Shown in pieces: positions 1-8,951 of a DNA stretch of 64,000 nt (position 1 is the first letter of the stretch; the number at the start of each line of letters is the position of its first letter). The notes below the pieces were generated by a model. It made no database searches. It worked only from the letters and a program-made list of their open reading frames with translations, and was not told the origin of the DNA. Source of the DNA: Burkholderia sp. NRF60-BP8 (GTDB lineage: Bacteria > Pseudomonadota > Gammaproteobacteria > Burkholderiales > Burkholderiaceae); NCBI RefSeq assembly GCF_001522585.2, contig NZ_CP013373.1, positions 2,976,001-3,040,000 on the forward strand, given 5' to 3'. The position numbers and the translations under genes were made by a program.

Positions 1-761
1 CAACTGCCTTTTGCGATGCGATCCTGGATGTGCTGCGCACGGCTCGCCGACGACGGATGCGAGCTCATCATCGAGCTCTGGCCGCCATCCATCTGCGCGA
101 GCTTCTGGAAGCCGGTGACGAGGCCCTTCTGGCTCATGCCCTTCTGCTTCATCAGGTCGAACGAGTAGTCGTCGGCCGCGCTTTCCTGCGACTGCGAGAA
201 CTGCGCGTTGATGAACTTCTCGGTGATGTCGCCGAGCTGCGAGCTCGACAGCGCCGCCACGCCCGGCGATGCGGCGCCGGCCGCGCTGCGCGCCGCGCTC
301 ACGGCGTACGCCGTCTGCATCGCCTTCTTCGAGTGACCGAGTGCGACGTGGCCCATTTCGTGGCCGATCACGCCGCGCAGCTCGTCGTCGTTCATCATGT
401 CCATCAGGCCGCTGTACACGCGCACGCAGCCGTTGCCCATCGCCCAGGCGTTGACGTCCTTGGTCAGGTAGACCTTGTAGTTGATCTTCTGGCCGTTCAG
501 CGTCATGTCGCCGAAGCCCTTCATCACCTTCGTCAGGCGCTTCGCGTATGCGCTGTTCGGCGGCGCGATCTTCGATTCGGCGTCGCTCGACTTGCACGAT
601 TCGTTCGACAGCGCGGCGATGTCGCTGTCCGACAGCGTCGCCGCCTTGTACAGGTTGGTCCCCGCCGACGCCAGGCTGTTCGCGTCGAGGCTCTGTACCC
701 CGCCGCAGGCGCTCAACAGAAACGCCACGCCACACGCCGCCACCGCTTTCTTGAGTTGCAT
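1..761 (-). CDS. M48 family metalloprotease, lipoprotein (3' end outside window)
   Basis: Reading the minus strand from an ATG at 761 gives a 253-residue uninterrupted frame that runs off the window edge, so the C-terminus is missing. The N-terminus is a type II signal peptide with lipobox L16-S17-A18-C19, followed by GG, so the mature protein should be a lipoprotein facing the periplasm. The zinc-binding motif HEMGH is at residues 134-138, and a downstream ESAADD segment carries the third zinc ligand (Glu), as in the M48/Oma1-YcaL-LoiP-BepA group. Family members degrade or help fold misassembled outer-membrane proteins; the substrate here is unknown. It is transcribed away from the pigment cluster and separated from it by a terminator at 901-924. 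No partner gene is visible downstream. The family call is firm; the physiological role is inference. Confidence 0.93.
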   Translation of the reverse strand, partial: MQLKKAVAACGVAFLLSACGGVQSLDANSLASAGTNLYKAATLSDSDIAALSNESCKSSDAESKIAPPNSAYAKRLTKVMKGFGDMTLNGQKINYKVYLTKDVNAWAMGNGCVRVYSGLMDMMNDDELRGVIGHEMGHVALGHSKKAMQTAYAVSAARSAAGAASPGVAALSSSQLGDITEKFINAQFSQSQESAADDYSFDLMKQKGMSQKGLVTGFQKLAQMDGGQSSMMSSHPSSASRAQHIQDRIAKGS

Positions 762-900
762 CCCGGAATCCCTCGATAGTTGTATTTGGGAGCGGCGATT
801 TTGCATAATCCGGCAGAAAATTACCAGATGTTTACATCATATGACACGTTCATTACGCAGCGGATCGAAACGACACGGCGATCCGACACCGTATTGACGA

Positions 901-924
901 CAAAAAGCGCGGCAATCGCCGCAC
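901..924 (-). terminator. Intrinsic terminator closing the left arm of the pigment cluster
   Basis: On the minus strand a 7-bp stem (GTGCGGC / GCCGCGC, one G-U wobble) with loop GATT is followed at once by TTTTT. It lies about 50 bases beyond the glycosyltransferase stop and would end the ACP-FabG-chorismatase-glycosyltransferase transcript. Confidence 0.6.
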
Positions 925-974
925 GCCGGGGCGGCGAGCGGGACCGAAAACGGGCGGGCCTTCGCTCAGGCCGT

Positions 975-1748
975 CTAGTCGCGGCGCCGCGTCAGACGGC
1001 GCGCGACCAGCATCGGTAGCCGCATCGCGAAGCCGGTGAAAAGACGCAAGTGCATCCACGCGAGCAGCGCGTTGTCGCGGCCGTAGTGAAAGTGCGACAC
1101 GCCGCCTTCGTGGCGGCCGAAATAGCGCACCGGCGCGTCGATGCGGATCGGGCGCACGCCGGCCCAGCACAGCCGCACGGCCGCTTCGGGATCGAAGTCG
1201 AAGCCGCGCATCCACGGCTGGCGCCGCATGATCGCCGCCAGCGGCGCGACCGGATAGACCCGAAAGCCGTACAGCGAATCGCCGATCCCGGCCCACAGCG
1301 TCTCGAGGTCGGCCCACGCGTTCGACAGCCGGCGCCCCTGCACGCGCAACTGCGGCGCGCTCGCATCGAACTTCGGCACGCCGAGCACCATCGCGTCGGG
1401 CGCGGCCTGCGATGCCGCCATGAAAGCGGGGATCAGGTCGGCCGGATGCTGGCCGTCGGAATCCATCGTCAGCACGTGCGTGAAGCCGCTCGCGGCGGCC
1501 GCGTCGAGCCCCGCGAGCACCGCGGCGCCCTTGCCGCGATTCTCCGGCAGCACGATCACGCGCAAGCCGGGATCGCGCTCGGCCATCGCCTGCAGCCGTT
1601 CGGCGCTGCCGTCGGTGCTGCCGTCGACGACGACCCACACCGGATTCCACTGCTCGCGTGCCTGGCGCACGGTCGTGTCGACCTTGGCGCCCGGGTTGTA
1701 GCTGGGAATCAGGACGAGATGAGTGGACGACGCGTGCAGCTTGGACAT
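975..1748 (-). CDS. Family 2 glycosyltransferase of the pigment cluster
   Basis: A 257-residue GT-A fold glycosyltransferase. The N-terminal strand HLVLIPSYNPG is followed by the nucleotide-binding region VVVDGSTDGS, the ENRGKG segment and a metal-binding DSD (MDSDGQHPADL) near residue 96. It resembles short cytosolic GT2 enzymes seen in aryl-polyene and xanthomonadin clusters, where a glycosyltransferase is thought to add a sugar to the polyene or its lipid anchor; donor and acceptor are unknown. It is the last gene of the minus-strand arm. The start is uncertain. ATG 1748 fits the family and codon use. An upstream ATG at 1877 overlaps the chorismatase stop (ATGA) and has a GGAG ribosome site, but would add a 43-residue extension full of locally rare codons (ACA, CTT, TTG, TCA, GGA). 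Confidence 0.85.
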   Translation of the reverse strand: MSKLHASSTHLVLIPSYNPGAKVDTTVRQAREQWNPVWVVVDGSTDGSAERLQAMAERDPGLRVIVLPENRGKGAAVLAGLDAAAASGFTHVLTMDSDGQHPADLIPAFMAASQAAPDAMVLGVPKFDASAPQLRVQGRRLSNAWADLETLWAGIGDSLYGFRVYPVAPLAAIMRRQPWMRGFDFDPEAAVRLCWAGVRPIRIDAPVRYFGRHEGGVSHFHYGRDNALLAWMHLRLFTGFAMRLPMLVARRLTRRRD

Positions 1749-1873
1749 GGGAACAGCCGAGGGCGAAGACGGGGATCCTGACAAAAGTGTATGACGTGCC
1801 GACGACCGCCGACACGCGTCGTCGACACCGGCCGCATGCCGGACCGGCTGCCGGATCGTGAGGCTCTCGCGCT

Positions 1874-3115
1874 TCATGACAGCCACTCCGCGGCATGGCC
1901 GGCGCTGGCCTCGATCTCGACCAGCAGGTCGTCGCGACATACGTCCGCGTGAACGAACAGCGGCCGCACGTGAGGACCGGCCGCCTCGCGCAGCACTTGG
2001 CCGATCGCGGCGAGCGCCGCGGTATCGCCGGCATCGCGCACGTAGACGCGATAGCTCAGGTCGGCGAGCGAGAACGGGCCGTGCCCCTGCCGCGCGGCCT
2101 GCTCGAGTACCGCCGCGAGGTTCGCGACCGTCTCGCGCGTCTGCGCGACGACGTCGCCGCGATGCACGGTGCGGTGCCCGACGATGCTCGCGGTGCCCGA
2201 TACGAACAGCAGCGGCGTCGCGTCGCCGTCCGCCCACGCGGCGGCGCGCGCGAACGTCGGCGCACGCGGGCCGTACTGCGCCGGATAGTGATACGCGCTG
2301 ACCTGGCGCGGATTCTCGACGGAATCGGCCGGCGTTCGGCTCGCGAGGAAGTAGATCGCGAGCGGCGCGGCCGGCGACGCGTCACCCGCGACCGGCACGA
2401 CCGAGCCGAGCGCGCACGCGGCCGGCACGCTGCCCGTCAATGCACGGCGGCACGCGTCGAACGCACGCTGACGGCCGATGTTGAACTGACGGTAGCGCTC
2501 GATCCCGTCCTGCACCGCATTGATCGCCGGCACGGTATTCCAGATCCGCAGCGGATGCGGCATGCCGAGCGTATCGAGCAGGTCGAACAGCGCGCGGTAC
2601 GCGTCGAACGTCGCGCGTTCGAGCGGCGTGCCGCCGTCGCGCGGTGCGTCGCATGCTGCGTCCGTCTCGTGCACGACGAGGCTGCCGAACACGAGCCCCG
2701 CCGCTTCGCTGTAGCGATAGCGCAGCGCACCGCGCCGCGCGCTGCGCAGGTCGTGCGCAGTGCATTGCCACAGTTCGCAGACGGCATCGCCCGGCGCGAC
2801 CTCGGCGCCGAGCAGCGCCATCTGCACCGGCGCGACCGGCAGGCCGGGCGCGGCATCGGTCAGCATCCGTGCCATCGCCTCCGCGCGCGACTCGTCCGGC
2901 GTTCCGGTTGCGCCGATACACACCGCGCCCAGTATGCCGGGAAACGCGCGCTCGAGTCCGTCGCCGCCGCGGTGCGCTTCGTGCAGCAGCGCGACGAGCC
3001 GCGCGTGGCTCATCCGGACGAACCGCAGCGCGTGGCCGTCGCCGTGCGCGAACGGCGCGGCGGCGGGCAACGGGGAACACGGGCGCCGTTCGGCGTGGAC
3101 TGGATGCACGGACAC
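1874..3115 (-). CDS. Chorismatase, XanB2/FkbO/Hyg5 type (hydroxybenzoate-forming)
   Basis: A 413-residue protein of the chorismatase family (FkbO, Hyg5, XanB2, formerly called pteridine-dependent deoxygenase-like). Its C-terminal half has a YjgF/RidA-like fold: SYRVYVRD segment and the closing LLVEIEA block, where family members place catalytic Glu residues. Known members hydrolyse chorismate to a dihydrodiol or to 3-/4-hydroxybenzoate; XanB2 feeds xanthomonadin and ubiquinone synthesis. Which product forms here cannot be read from sequence alone. Start: GTG at 3115, chosen because GAGGA lies 7 bases upstream and the next ATG is inside the conserved region. It sits between the ketoreductase and glycosyltransferase genes, which supports a role in making the aryl starter of the polyene. 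Confidence 0.85.
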   Translation of the reverse strand: MSVHPVHAERRPCSPLPAAAPFAHGDGHALRFVRMSHARLVALLHEAHRGGDGLERAFPGILGAVCIGATGTPDESRAEAMARMLTDAAPGLPVAPVQMALLGAEVAPGDAVCELWQCTAHDLRSARRGALRYRYSEAAGLVFGSLVVHETDAACDAPRDGGTPLERATFDAYRALFDLLDTLGMPHPLRIWNTVPAINAVQDGIERYRQFNIGRQRAFDACRRALTGSVPAACALGSVVPVAGDASPAAPLAIYFLASRTPADSVENPRQVSAYHYPAQYGPRAPTFARAAAWADGDATPLLFVSGTASIVGHRTVHRGDVVAQTRETVANLAAVLEQAARQGHGPFSLADLSYRVYVRDAGDTAALAAIGQVLREAAGPHVRPLFVHADVCRDDLLVEIEASAGHAAEWLS

Positions 3116-3200
3116 TTCGATTTCCTCACTACTAGATGGCGCCGCCCGACACCGCGGCCCTGCACCGCGTTGCGCTACGTCAGGCCGACGCGGCGCTTCG

Positions 3201-3917
3201 TCATGCGAGCCCGCCGTTGACGGACAACACCTGCCCCGTCACATAGGCCGCGGCGTCGGACACCAGATACGCGACCATCGCCGCGACTTCGTCGGGCCGG
3301 CCCGCGCGTTGCGCGGGCACGAGCTGCTTGATCCGTTCGGCGGGAAACGCCTGTTCGGCCATCGGCGACGCGATGATGCCGGGCGCCACCGCGTTCACGG
3401 TGATGCCGCGCGACGCGAGCTCCAGCGACAGCGACTTCGTCGCGCCGATCAGCCCCGCCTTCGCGGCCGCGTAGTTGGCCTGCCCGCGATTGCCGGTCAC
3501 GCCGGCCACCGATGCGATGTTGACGATCCGTCCGCACCGCGTGCGGATCATCGGCAGCAGCAGCGGCTGCGTGACGTTGAAAAAACCGTTGAGCGTCACG
3601 TCGATCACGCTGTGCCATTGCCGGCGCGACATGCCGGCCATCGGCGCGTCGTCGTGAATGCCCGCGTTGTTGACGAGGATCTGCACCGGCGCATCGTCGA
3701 CGAACGGCTGCAGCGCGGCGAGCGTCGCATCGGCGTCGGTCACGTCGAACGCGATCGCGTGCGCGGCGCCGCCGGCCGCGACGATCTGCTGCGCGACGGC
3801 CTGCGCCTGCGCGAGATGGCGGTTCGCATGCACCCATACTTCATGGCCGGCTTGCGCGAGCGCCGTGCAGATCGCCTGCCCGAGCGCGCCGCTGCCGCCC
3901 GTCACGAGCGCCCGCAT
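3201..3917 (-). CDS. fabG: 3-oxoacyl-ACP reductase, FabG-like SDR
   Basis: A 238-residue classical short-chain dehydrogenase. It shows the NADP-binding TGGSGALG (residues 6-13), the NNAG motif, the catalytic Ser in IASVAG, the YAAAK active site (Tyr and Lys) and a C-terminal VNGG. In aryl-polyene assembly a dedicated FabG reduces the 3-keto group after each ketosynthase round. It lies directly between the acyl carrier protein and chorismatase genes on the same strand, so it is almost certainly a pathway copy and not the housekeeping fabG of the acpP-fabF operon. Length and motifs are normal for the family. Confidence 0.9.
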   Translation of the reverse strand: MRALVTGGSGALGQAICTALAQAGHEVWVHANRHLAQAQAVAQQIVAAGGAAHAIAFDVTDADATLAALQPFVDDAPVQILVNNAGIHDDAPMAGMSRRQWHSVIDVTLNGFFNVTQPLLLPMIRTRCGRIVNIASVAGVTGNRGQANYAAAKAGLIGATKSLSLELASRGITVNAVAPGIIASPMAEQAFPAERIKQLVPAQRAGRPDEVAAMVAYLVSDAAAYVTGQVLSVNGGLA

Positions 3918-4041
3918 CGAATGGCTCCGTTCATTGCGTTGTCACCTCGATCGACGCGGCCGCGCATCGTCCTTCGCGCGTCGCCGCATGCCGTCTTCGC
4001 CGTTGCGCCGCGCCCGTGCCCGACGCCCGTGCGCGACGCCG

Positions 4042-4305
4042 TCACTTCGTGCGATGCGCGGCGACGTAGGCAGCCAGCGCACCGAGCGTCGCAAAGATCG
4101 TCTGGTTGTCCGGATTGTCCGAGCGCAGTTCGAAGCCGTATTTCTTCGAAATCAGCAGCGCGATTTCCAGGATGTCGATGGAATCGAGCCCGAAACCTTC
4201 GCCATACAGCGGGGTATCGGCCGTCACCGTGTCGAGCGGGACGTCTTCGAGATTCAGTTCGCCGATGATCAGCGTGGCGAGCTCTTGTTCCAGTGCGTTC
4301 ATCAT
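4042..4305 (-). CDS. Acyl carrier protein of the pigment cluster
   Basis: An 87-residue acyl carrier protein, and the first gene of the minus-strand arm. The phosphopantetheine attachment Ser is in GLDSIDILE (Ser42), and the surrounding acidic helices are typical. The sequence differs from housekeeping AcpP (the motif is DSIDI, not DSLDT), as expected for a specialised polyene or XanC-type carrier. Two adjacent ATGs (4305 and 4302) are possible starts, and neither has a clear ribosome site. An upstream in-frame extension to 4542 exists but has non-coding composition. Only one carrier protein gene is visible, whereas many aryl-polyene clusters carry two. Confidence 0.9.
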   Translation of the reverse strand: MMNALEQELATLIIGELNLEDVPLDTVTADTPLYGEGFGLDSIDILEIALLISKKYGFELRSDNPDNQTIFATLGALAAYVAAHRTK

Positions 4306-4875
4306 GCGTGCGTGCAGGCGGCCCGCGGCAGCGGGAGGCGCCCGGAAACGGCAAGCCGTCGTGCACGCCCGGCGCGTGCGAATCTCCGTCCCTCCGGCCT
4401 CTGCCGGCTTCCCCGCCTGCGTCGTTTGGGGATCGTTTGTAAAAGTTACGCGGATTCTAGACGAAGGGTATCGGGCCGTATACCGCGAATGGTTACAAGA
4501 CTGGCGAGCCGCCGCAGCGGCCCGTTTCGAACGCGAATGCACGAGACGCTTGAGCCGCTTTGGACGGAAATGGACCGACCCCGCAAAATCGTTCGTCCGG
4601 TGCCATACAATCGGTTACAAAACCCGGTCGCGGCCGCCCCGAACCCGCGCTGCCGCGGCCCTAAAATGAGCGTGCCCGACCACCGGCCCGGACCCGCGTC
4701 CCGGCCGCCATTCATATGATGTTTCGACGGCCCGCCCGCGCGTTCCGTCCACGATTCGCCCGATGTCTCCAGTGATACCGCGTCCGCCCTTGCGCTCCGT
4801 TCCGGTTCGCCCGCCCGTCAGCCGCCGCAGCCCGGCCGCCGGCCGACGTGCGCGCCGCGCCGCCGGAGGCCGCCG
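4306..4875. promoter_or_regulatory. Divergent intergenic region of the pigment cluster
   Basis: This 570-base stretch has no convincing gene and should hold both divergent promoters. It is locally less GC-rich at 4435-4620. A sigma-70-like -10 hexamer TACAAT is at 4606-4611 for the right arm, with no good -35. GGTTACAA occurs twice on the plus strand (near 4489 and 4612), which might be a regulator half-site. The last 200 bases before the right arm are featureless and GC-rich. Confidence 0.45.
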
Positions 4876-5529
4876 ATGAGCCGGCTGCTGCCCGTCGTGC
4901 GCGGCGTCGCGGCGATCGGCGCCGTGGCCGCCTACCAGGCCGGCGCGCATTACGCGAGCGCAACGCCCGGCGCGCACGGCTTCGGCCTCGCGATGGCGCT
5001 CGTGCCGCCGCTGCTGCTCGCGCTAGGCGCGGCGTGGCGCTCGCCGCGGCGCGCCTGGCTCGTACCGGCATGGCTGCTGGCCGCCGCCGCGCTGTGGGCC
5101 GCGCGCGCCCCGCTCGCGCGGCACTTCGAATGGGGCCTGTATCTGGAGCACGTGAGCTTCAACGTCGCGATGGCGCTGCTGTTCGGCCGCACGCTCGCGG
5201 CCGGCGACGTGCCGCTGTGCACGCGCTTCGCGGCGACGATCCACGGCACGGTCACGCCGGCCGTCGCGCGCTACACGCGGCGGATCACGCTCGCATGGGC
5301 GTTGTTCTTCGTCGCGATCGCCGCCGTGTCGACGCTGCTGTTCGCGACCGCGCCGATCGTGACGTGGTCGACCTTCGCGAACTACCTGTCGCTGCCGCTC
5401 GTCGCCGTGATGTTCGCCGCCGAGCATGCGTGCCGGCGTGTCGCGCTGCCGCACGAGCCGCGGCCGCGCATGATCGACGCGGTGCGCGCGTATCGCGCGT
5501 CCGCCCACGCCACGCAGGCCTCGCAATGA
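4876..5529 (+). CDS. COG4648-type integral membrane protein of the pigment cluster
   Basis: A 217-residue hydrophobic protein with about six predicted membrane segments. Two of them follow the pattern of alternating Ala/Leu runs and short charged loops around residues 35-75, and two more are near residues 140-185. It resembles the uncharacterised COG4648 membrane family that recurs next to the ligase gene in aryl-polyene clusters. No catalytic motif is evident, so function is unknown; a scaffold or transport role is inference. It is the first gene of the right arm, with an ATG just after a GGAGG-like sequence, and only a short gap separates it from the ligase. Confidence 0.75.
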   Translation: MSRLLPVVRGVAAIGAVAAYQAGAHYASATPGAHGFGLAMALVPPLLLALGAAWRSPRRAWLVPAWLLAAAALWAARAPLARHFEWGLYLEHVSFNVAMALLFGRTLAAGDVPLCTRFAATIHGTVTPAVARYTRRITLAWALFFVAIAAVSTLLFATAPIVTWSTFANYLSLPLVAVMFAAEHACRRVALPHEPRPRMIDAVRAYRASAHATQASQ

Positions 5530-5587
5530 ATTCATGACCGGCGCGGCCCCACGGCCGCGCGGCCTTCGTCCCCGTCTTGACCGATTT

Positions 5588-7339
5588 ATGCCGACTCACC
5601 CGCTGGTATTCCATGCCTCGCCCGACCAGACGATCGCCTGGCGCGACGGCTCGCCCGTCACCGTACGCGCATTCGTCGCCGACGTCGCGCGCGTGGCCGC
5701 CGCGCTGCCCGCGGGCGGCCACGTGTTCAACGTGTGCCGCGACCGCTATCGCTTCGCGGTCAGCCTGTGCGCGGCGCTCGTCGCCGGCAAGATCAGCCTG
5801 CTGCCGTCGACGCACACGCCGGAAATGGTCCGCCAGCTCGCGTCGTTCGCGCCCGACGCGTTCTGCCTGCACGATGCGCCCGATTGCACGATCGACCTGC
5901 CGCGCTTCGCGTATCCCGATGCCGCGCCCGACGAACGCGCGGGCGACGCGCCGTTCGCCGTCCCGCAGATCGACGCGGCGCGGATCATGGCCTACGTGTT
6001 CACGTCCGGCTCGACCGGCGCGCCGGTGCCGCACCGCAAGACCTGGGGCTTCCTGGTCGGCTGCGTGCACGCGGCGGCCGATCGCCTCGGGCTGCTCGAT
6101 GGCCGCGCGGCCACGCTGATCGGCACGGTGCCCGCGCAGCACATGTACGGCTTCGAATCGACGGTGCTGCTCGCGCTGATCGGCGGCCTCGCGTTCAGCA
6201 ATCGCCAGCCGTTCTACCCGGGCGACATTCGCGACGAACTCGACGCGATCCCGCAGCCGCGCGTGCTCGTCACGTCGCCGATCCACCTGCGGGCGCTGCT
6301 GTCGGCCGACCATGCGCTGCCGCGCGCGGCGCTGGTGCTGTCGGCCACCGCACCGCTGTCGGAGAAGCTCGCGTGCGAGGCCGAGGCCGCGCTCGACGCG
6401 CCGCTCGTCGAGATCTACGGCAGCACCGAGACCGGCCAGATCGCGACCCGTCGCACGTCGCAAGGCGCGGCGTGGGAACTGTTCCCGGATATCCGGCTCG
6501 ACGCCCGCGACGCCCCGGACGGCGACGACAGCGGGCCGACGGTCTGGGTATCGGGCGGACACGTCGAGGCGCCCGTGCCGATGGGCGATGCGCTCGAACT
6601 GCTCGGCGGCGGCCGGTTCCTGCTGCACGGCCGCAAGGCCGATCTCGTCAACATCGCCGGCAAGCGCACGTCGCTCGCGTACCTGAACCATCAGCTCAAC
6701 GCGATTCCCCAGGTGGTCGACGGCGTGTTCTTCATGCCCGACGAAGCTGCGCCCGCACAGGGCGACACCGCCGTCGAGCCGGTCACGCGCCTCGTCGCGC
6801 TGGTCGTCGCGCCGACGCTCGCGGCCGCCGATCTGCAACGCGCGCTGCGCGAGCGGATCGATCCCGCGTTCATGCCGCGCCCGCTCGTGTTCGTCGATGC
6901 GCTGCCGCGCAATGAAACGGGCAAGCTGCCGCGCGACGTACTGGCCGCGCTCGTGGCGCAACATGCGCGTGGCGCGGGCACGACGGCCGCGCCGCCGGCC
7001 GAACACGACCCGGCCGGCACGCCCGTGCTCGCGTTCACGATCGCCGCCGACCATCCCGCGCTGCCCGGTCACTTCCCCGGCCATCCGGTCGTGCCCGGAG
7101 TCGTGCTGCTCGATCACGCGATCCACGCGATCGGCGCGGCGCTGAACCGTCCGCTGCATGCGTGGCGGCTCGGATCCGCGAAATTCCTGAGCCCGGTCGC
7201 GCCCGGCGAAGCGCTCGCGCTCGCGTACGACGCCGCGGCCAGCGGCGCGATCCGCTTCACGGTGCGCGCCGGGTCGCGCGAGGTCGCGACCGGCGTGCTG
7301 TCCGCACCGCCGCCCGCGCAGGACGGCACGCAACCATGA
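5588..7339 (+). CDS. AMP-dependent acyl/aryl ligase fused to a hotdog dehydratase
   Basis: A 583-residue fusion. Roughly the first 450 residues form an adenylate-forming ligase: P-loop FTSGSTGAP, the YGSTETG motif, and C-terminal LPRNETGKLPRD with the catalytic Lys. The last ~110 residues form a FabA/FabZ/ApeI-like hotdog domain with active-site HFPGHPVVPG, but VLLDH carries Asp where FabZ has Glu. The ligase probably activates the hydroxybenzoate starter for loading onto the carrier protein, and the hotdog domain would dehydrate 3-hydroxyacyl intermediates. The start was set at ATG 5588 because the ligase homology begins there; an ATG at 5534 would add 18 low-complexity residues. The stop overlaps the next gene by 4 bases (ATGA). 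Confidence 0.88.
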   Translation: MPTHPLVFHASPDQTIAWRDGSPVTVRAFVADVARVAAALPAGGHVFNVCRDRYRFAVSLCAALVAGKISLLPSTHTPEMVRQLASFAPDAFCLHDAPDCTIDLPRFAYPDAAPDERAGDAPFAVPQIDAARIMAYVFTSGSTGAPVPHRKTWGFLVGCVHAAADRLGLLDGRAATLIGTVPAQHMYGFESTVLLALIGGLAFSNRQPFYPGDIRDELDAIPQPRVLVTSPIHLRALLSADHALPRAALVLSATAPLSEKLACEAEAALDAPLVEIYGSTETGQIATRRTSQGAAWELFPDIRLDARDAPDGDDSGPTVWVSGGHVEAPVPMGDALELLGGGRFLLHGRKADLVNIAGKRTSLAYLNHQLNAIPQVVDGVFFMPDEAAPAQGDTAVEPVTRLVALVVAPTLAAADLQRALRERIDPAFMPRPLVFVDALPRNETGKLPRDVLAALVAQHARGAGTTAAPPAEHDPAGTPVLAFTIAADHPALPGHFPGHPVVPGVVLLDHAIHAIGAALNRPLHAWRLGSAKFLSPVAPGEALALAYDAAASGAIRFTVRAGSREVATGVLSAPPPAQDGTQP

Positions 7340-8313
7340 AGCGCACCGCGTGGGCCGAGCGCCAGGAGCGCAGCAACGCGGGCTTGCTGCGCGCGATGAC
7401 GTGGATTTCGCTGCGCTTCGGCCGGCAGCGCGCGCGCATCGTGCTGCACCTGATCGCGACGTATTTCGTGCTGTTCTCGCCGGTCGCGTGCGCGGCGTCG
7501 CGCGACTACCTGCGCCGCGTGCTCGGCCGCCCCGCGCGCTGGCGCGACGTGTACCGGCACGTGTTCACGTTCGCGGCGACGATCCACGATCGCATCTACC
7601 TGATGAACGGGCGCTTCGACCTGTTCGACATTCGGTTGCACGGCGAGACGCTCGTCGACGACGCGCTCGCGGGCGGTCGCGGCGCGTTCCTGATGGGCGC
7701 GCACCTCGGCAGCTTCGAGGTCGTGCGCGCGATCGGCCGCACGCATCCGGACCTGCGCGTGGTCGTCACGATGTACGAGAAGAACGCGCGCAAGATCAAC
7801 GCGACGCTCGCCGCGGTGAACCCGGCCGCGCAGCCGGAAGTGATTCCGCTCGGGCAGGTCGACTCGATGCTGAAGGTGCGCGAGCGCCTCGACGCGAACT
7901 GCATGGTCGGCATGCTCGCCGATCGCACGCTGCTCGACGACGCGGCCGCGTCACTGCGACGCTTGCCGCTGCTCGGCGCGCCGGCCGCATTCCCGCTCGG
8001 CCCGCTTTACATGGCCGCGATGCTGAAGCGCCCGGTGATCTTCATGACGGGCCTTTATCGCGACGGCAACCGCTACGACGTGCATTTCGAGACGCTCGCC
8101 GATTTCTCCGACGTGCGGCGCGACGCGCGTGCGGCGGCGGTCGATGCGGCACTCGCGCGCTACGTCGCGCTGCTCGACAAATACTGCCGCATGGCGCCGT
8201 ACAACTGGTTCAACTATTTCGATTTCTGGCAAGACGGCGATGCCGCGGCCGCGCGCCGCGACGCGGTGCGCACCGGCGCCGACCTGCCCGCCACGAGGGA
8301 TTCCGACGCATGA
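7336..8313 (+). CDS. LpxL/HtrB-family lysophospholipid acyltransferase
   Basis: A 325-residue member of the bacterial lipid A biosynthesis acyltransferase family. A membrane-anchoring segment lies near residues 32-52 (IVLHLIATYFVLFSPV). The catalytic HX4(D/E) box is HLGSFE near residue 118. Aryl-polyene and xanthomonadin clusters carry such an acyltransferase, thought to attach the polyene or a fatty acid to a lipid anchor at the inner membrane. The exact acyl donor is not readable. Its ATG overlaps the ligase stop and its own stop overlaps the next ATG, so translation is probably coupled along the arm. Confidence 0.87.
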   Translation: MKRTAWAERQERSNAGLLRAMTWISLRFGRQRARIVLHLIATYFVLFSPVACAASRDYLRRVLGRPARWRDVYRHVFTFAATIHDRIYLMNGRFDLFDIRLHGETLVDDALAGGRGAFLMGAHLGSFEVVRAIGRTHPDLRVVVTMYEKNARKINATLAAVNPAAQPEVIPLGQVDSMLKVRERLDANCMVGMLADRTLLDDAAASLRRLPLLGAPAAFPLGPLYMAAMLKRPVIFMTGLYRDGNRYDVHFETLADFSDVRRDARAAAVDAALARYVALLDKYCRMAPYNWFNYFDFWQDGDAAAARRDAVRTGADLPATRDSDA

Positions 8314-8951
8314 CCGCCGTTCGCCGCCGCCCGTTCCCGTTCTCGTTTTCGTTGCCCCACGTCGCCCGCGTGCTCGTCGCCGGCGCCGCCGCGATTGCGC
8401 TGGCCGCGCCCGCGCACGCGGCCGACGCCGGGCCTGCGTGGAGCCTCGACCGGCTGATGTCGACGCTCGCGCAGCACAAGTCGGGCCGCGCGACCTTCAC
8501 CGAGACGAAGACCTTGTCGATCGCCGCGCAGCCGATCGAATCGTCGGGCGAGCTGGTGTTCGTCGCGCCCGACCACCTTGAAAAACACACGCTGAGCCCG
8601 AAGCCCGAACACCTCGTCGTCGACGGCGACATGCTCACCGTCGAGCGCAACAACCGCAAGTACACGCTCGCGCTCGCGCGCTATCCGGAGCTCGGCGCGT
8701 TCATCGACAGCATCCGCGCGACGCTCGCCGGCAACCGCTTCGCGCTCGAGCAGGTGTACAAGGTCGCGCTTTCCGGACGCGGCGACGACTGGACGCTGAC
8801 GCTCACGCCGCTCGACTCGCGGATGCTGAAGGTCGTCAGCACGATCACGCTCGACGGCACGCGCGACGTGTTGCGCAGCGTCGCGATCCGGCAGGCCGAC
8901 GGCGATCGTTCGGTGATGCGCCTGCACCCCATCGCGGCGGACGCGAACTGA
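8310..8951 (+). CDS. LolA-like outer-membrane lipoprotein carrier family protein
   Basis: A 213-residue protein with a Sec signal peptide: arginine-rich start, hydrophobic core at residues 20-35, and cleavage near AHAADA. A LolA/LppC-like beta-barrel half follows (WSLDRLMSTLAQHKSGRATFTETK, then repeated beta strands). This family recurs in aryl-polyene clusters and probably shuttles the lipidated polyene across the periplasm. It is not the housekeeping LolA, which is longer at its C-terminus and not clustered this way. It overlaps neighbours by 4 bases upstream and 1 base downstream (TGATG). Confidence 0.82.
   Translation: MTAVRRRPFPFSFSLPHVARVLVAGAAAIALAAPAHAADAGPAWSLDRLMSTLAQHKSGRATFTETKTLSIAAQPIESSGELVFVAPDHLEKHTLSPKPEHLVVDGDMLTVERNNRKYTLALARYPELGAFIDSIRATLAGNRFALEQVYKVALSGRGDDWTLTLTPLDSRMLKVVSTITLDGTRDVLRSVAIRQADGDRSVMRLHPIAADAN

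Noticed and set aside
30..779. Long plus-strand frame at the window start
   Set aside because: It is the antisense shadow of the M48 metalloprotease: its sequence is rich in His, Arg and Ala with no family match, while the minus strand shows a lipobox and HEMGH.
4446..4715. A small minus-strand frame in the pigment intergenic region
   Set aside because: No homology, no ribosome site, and it lies in the region expected to contain divergent promoters.
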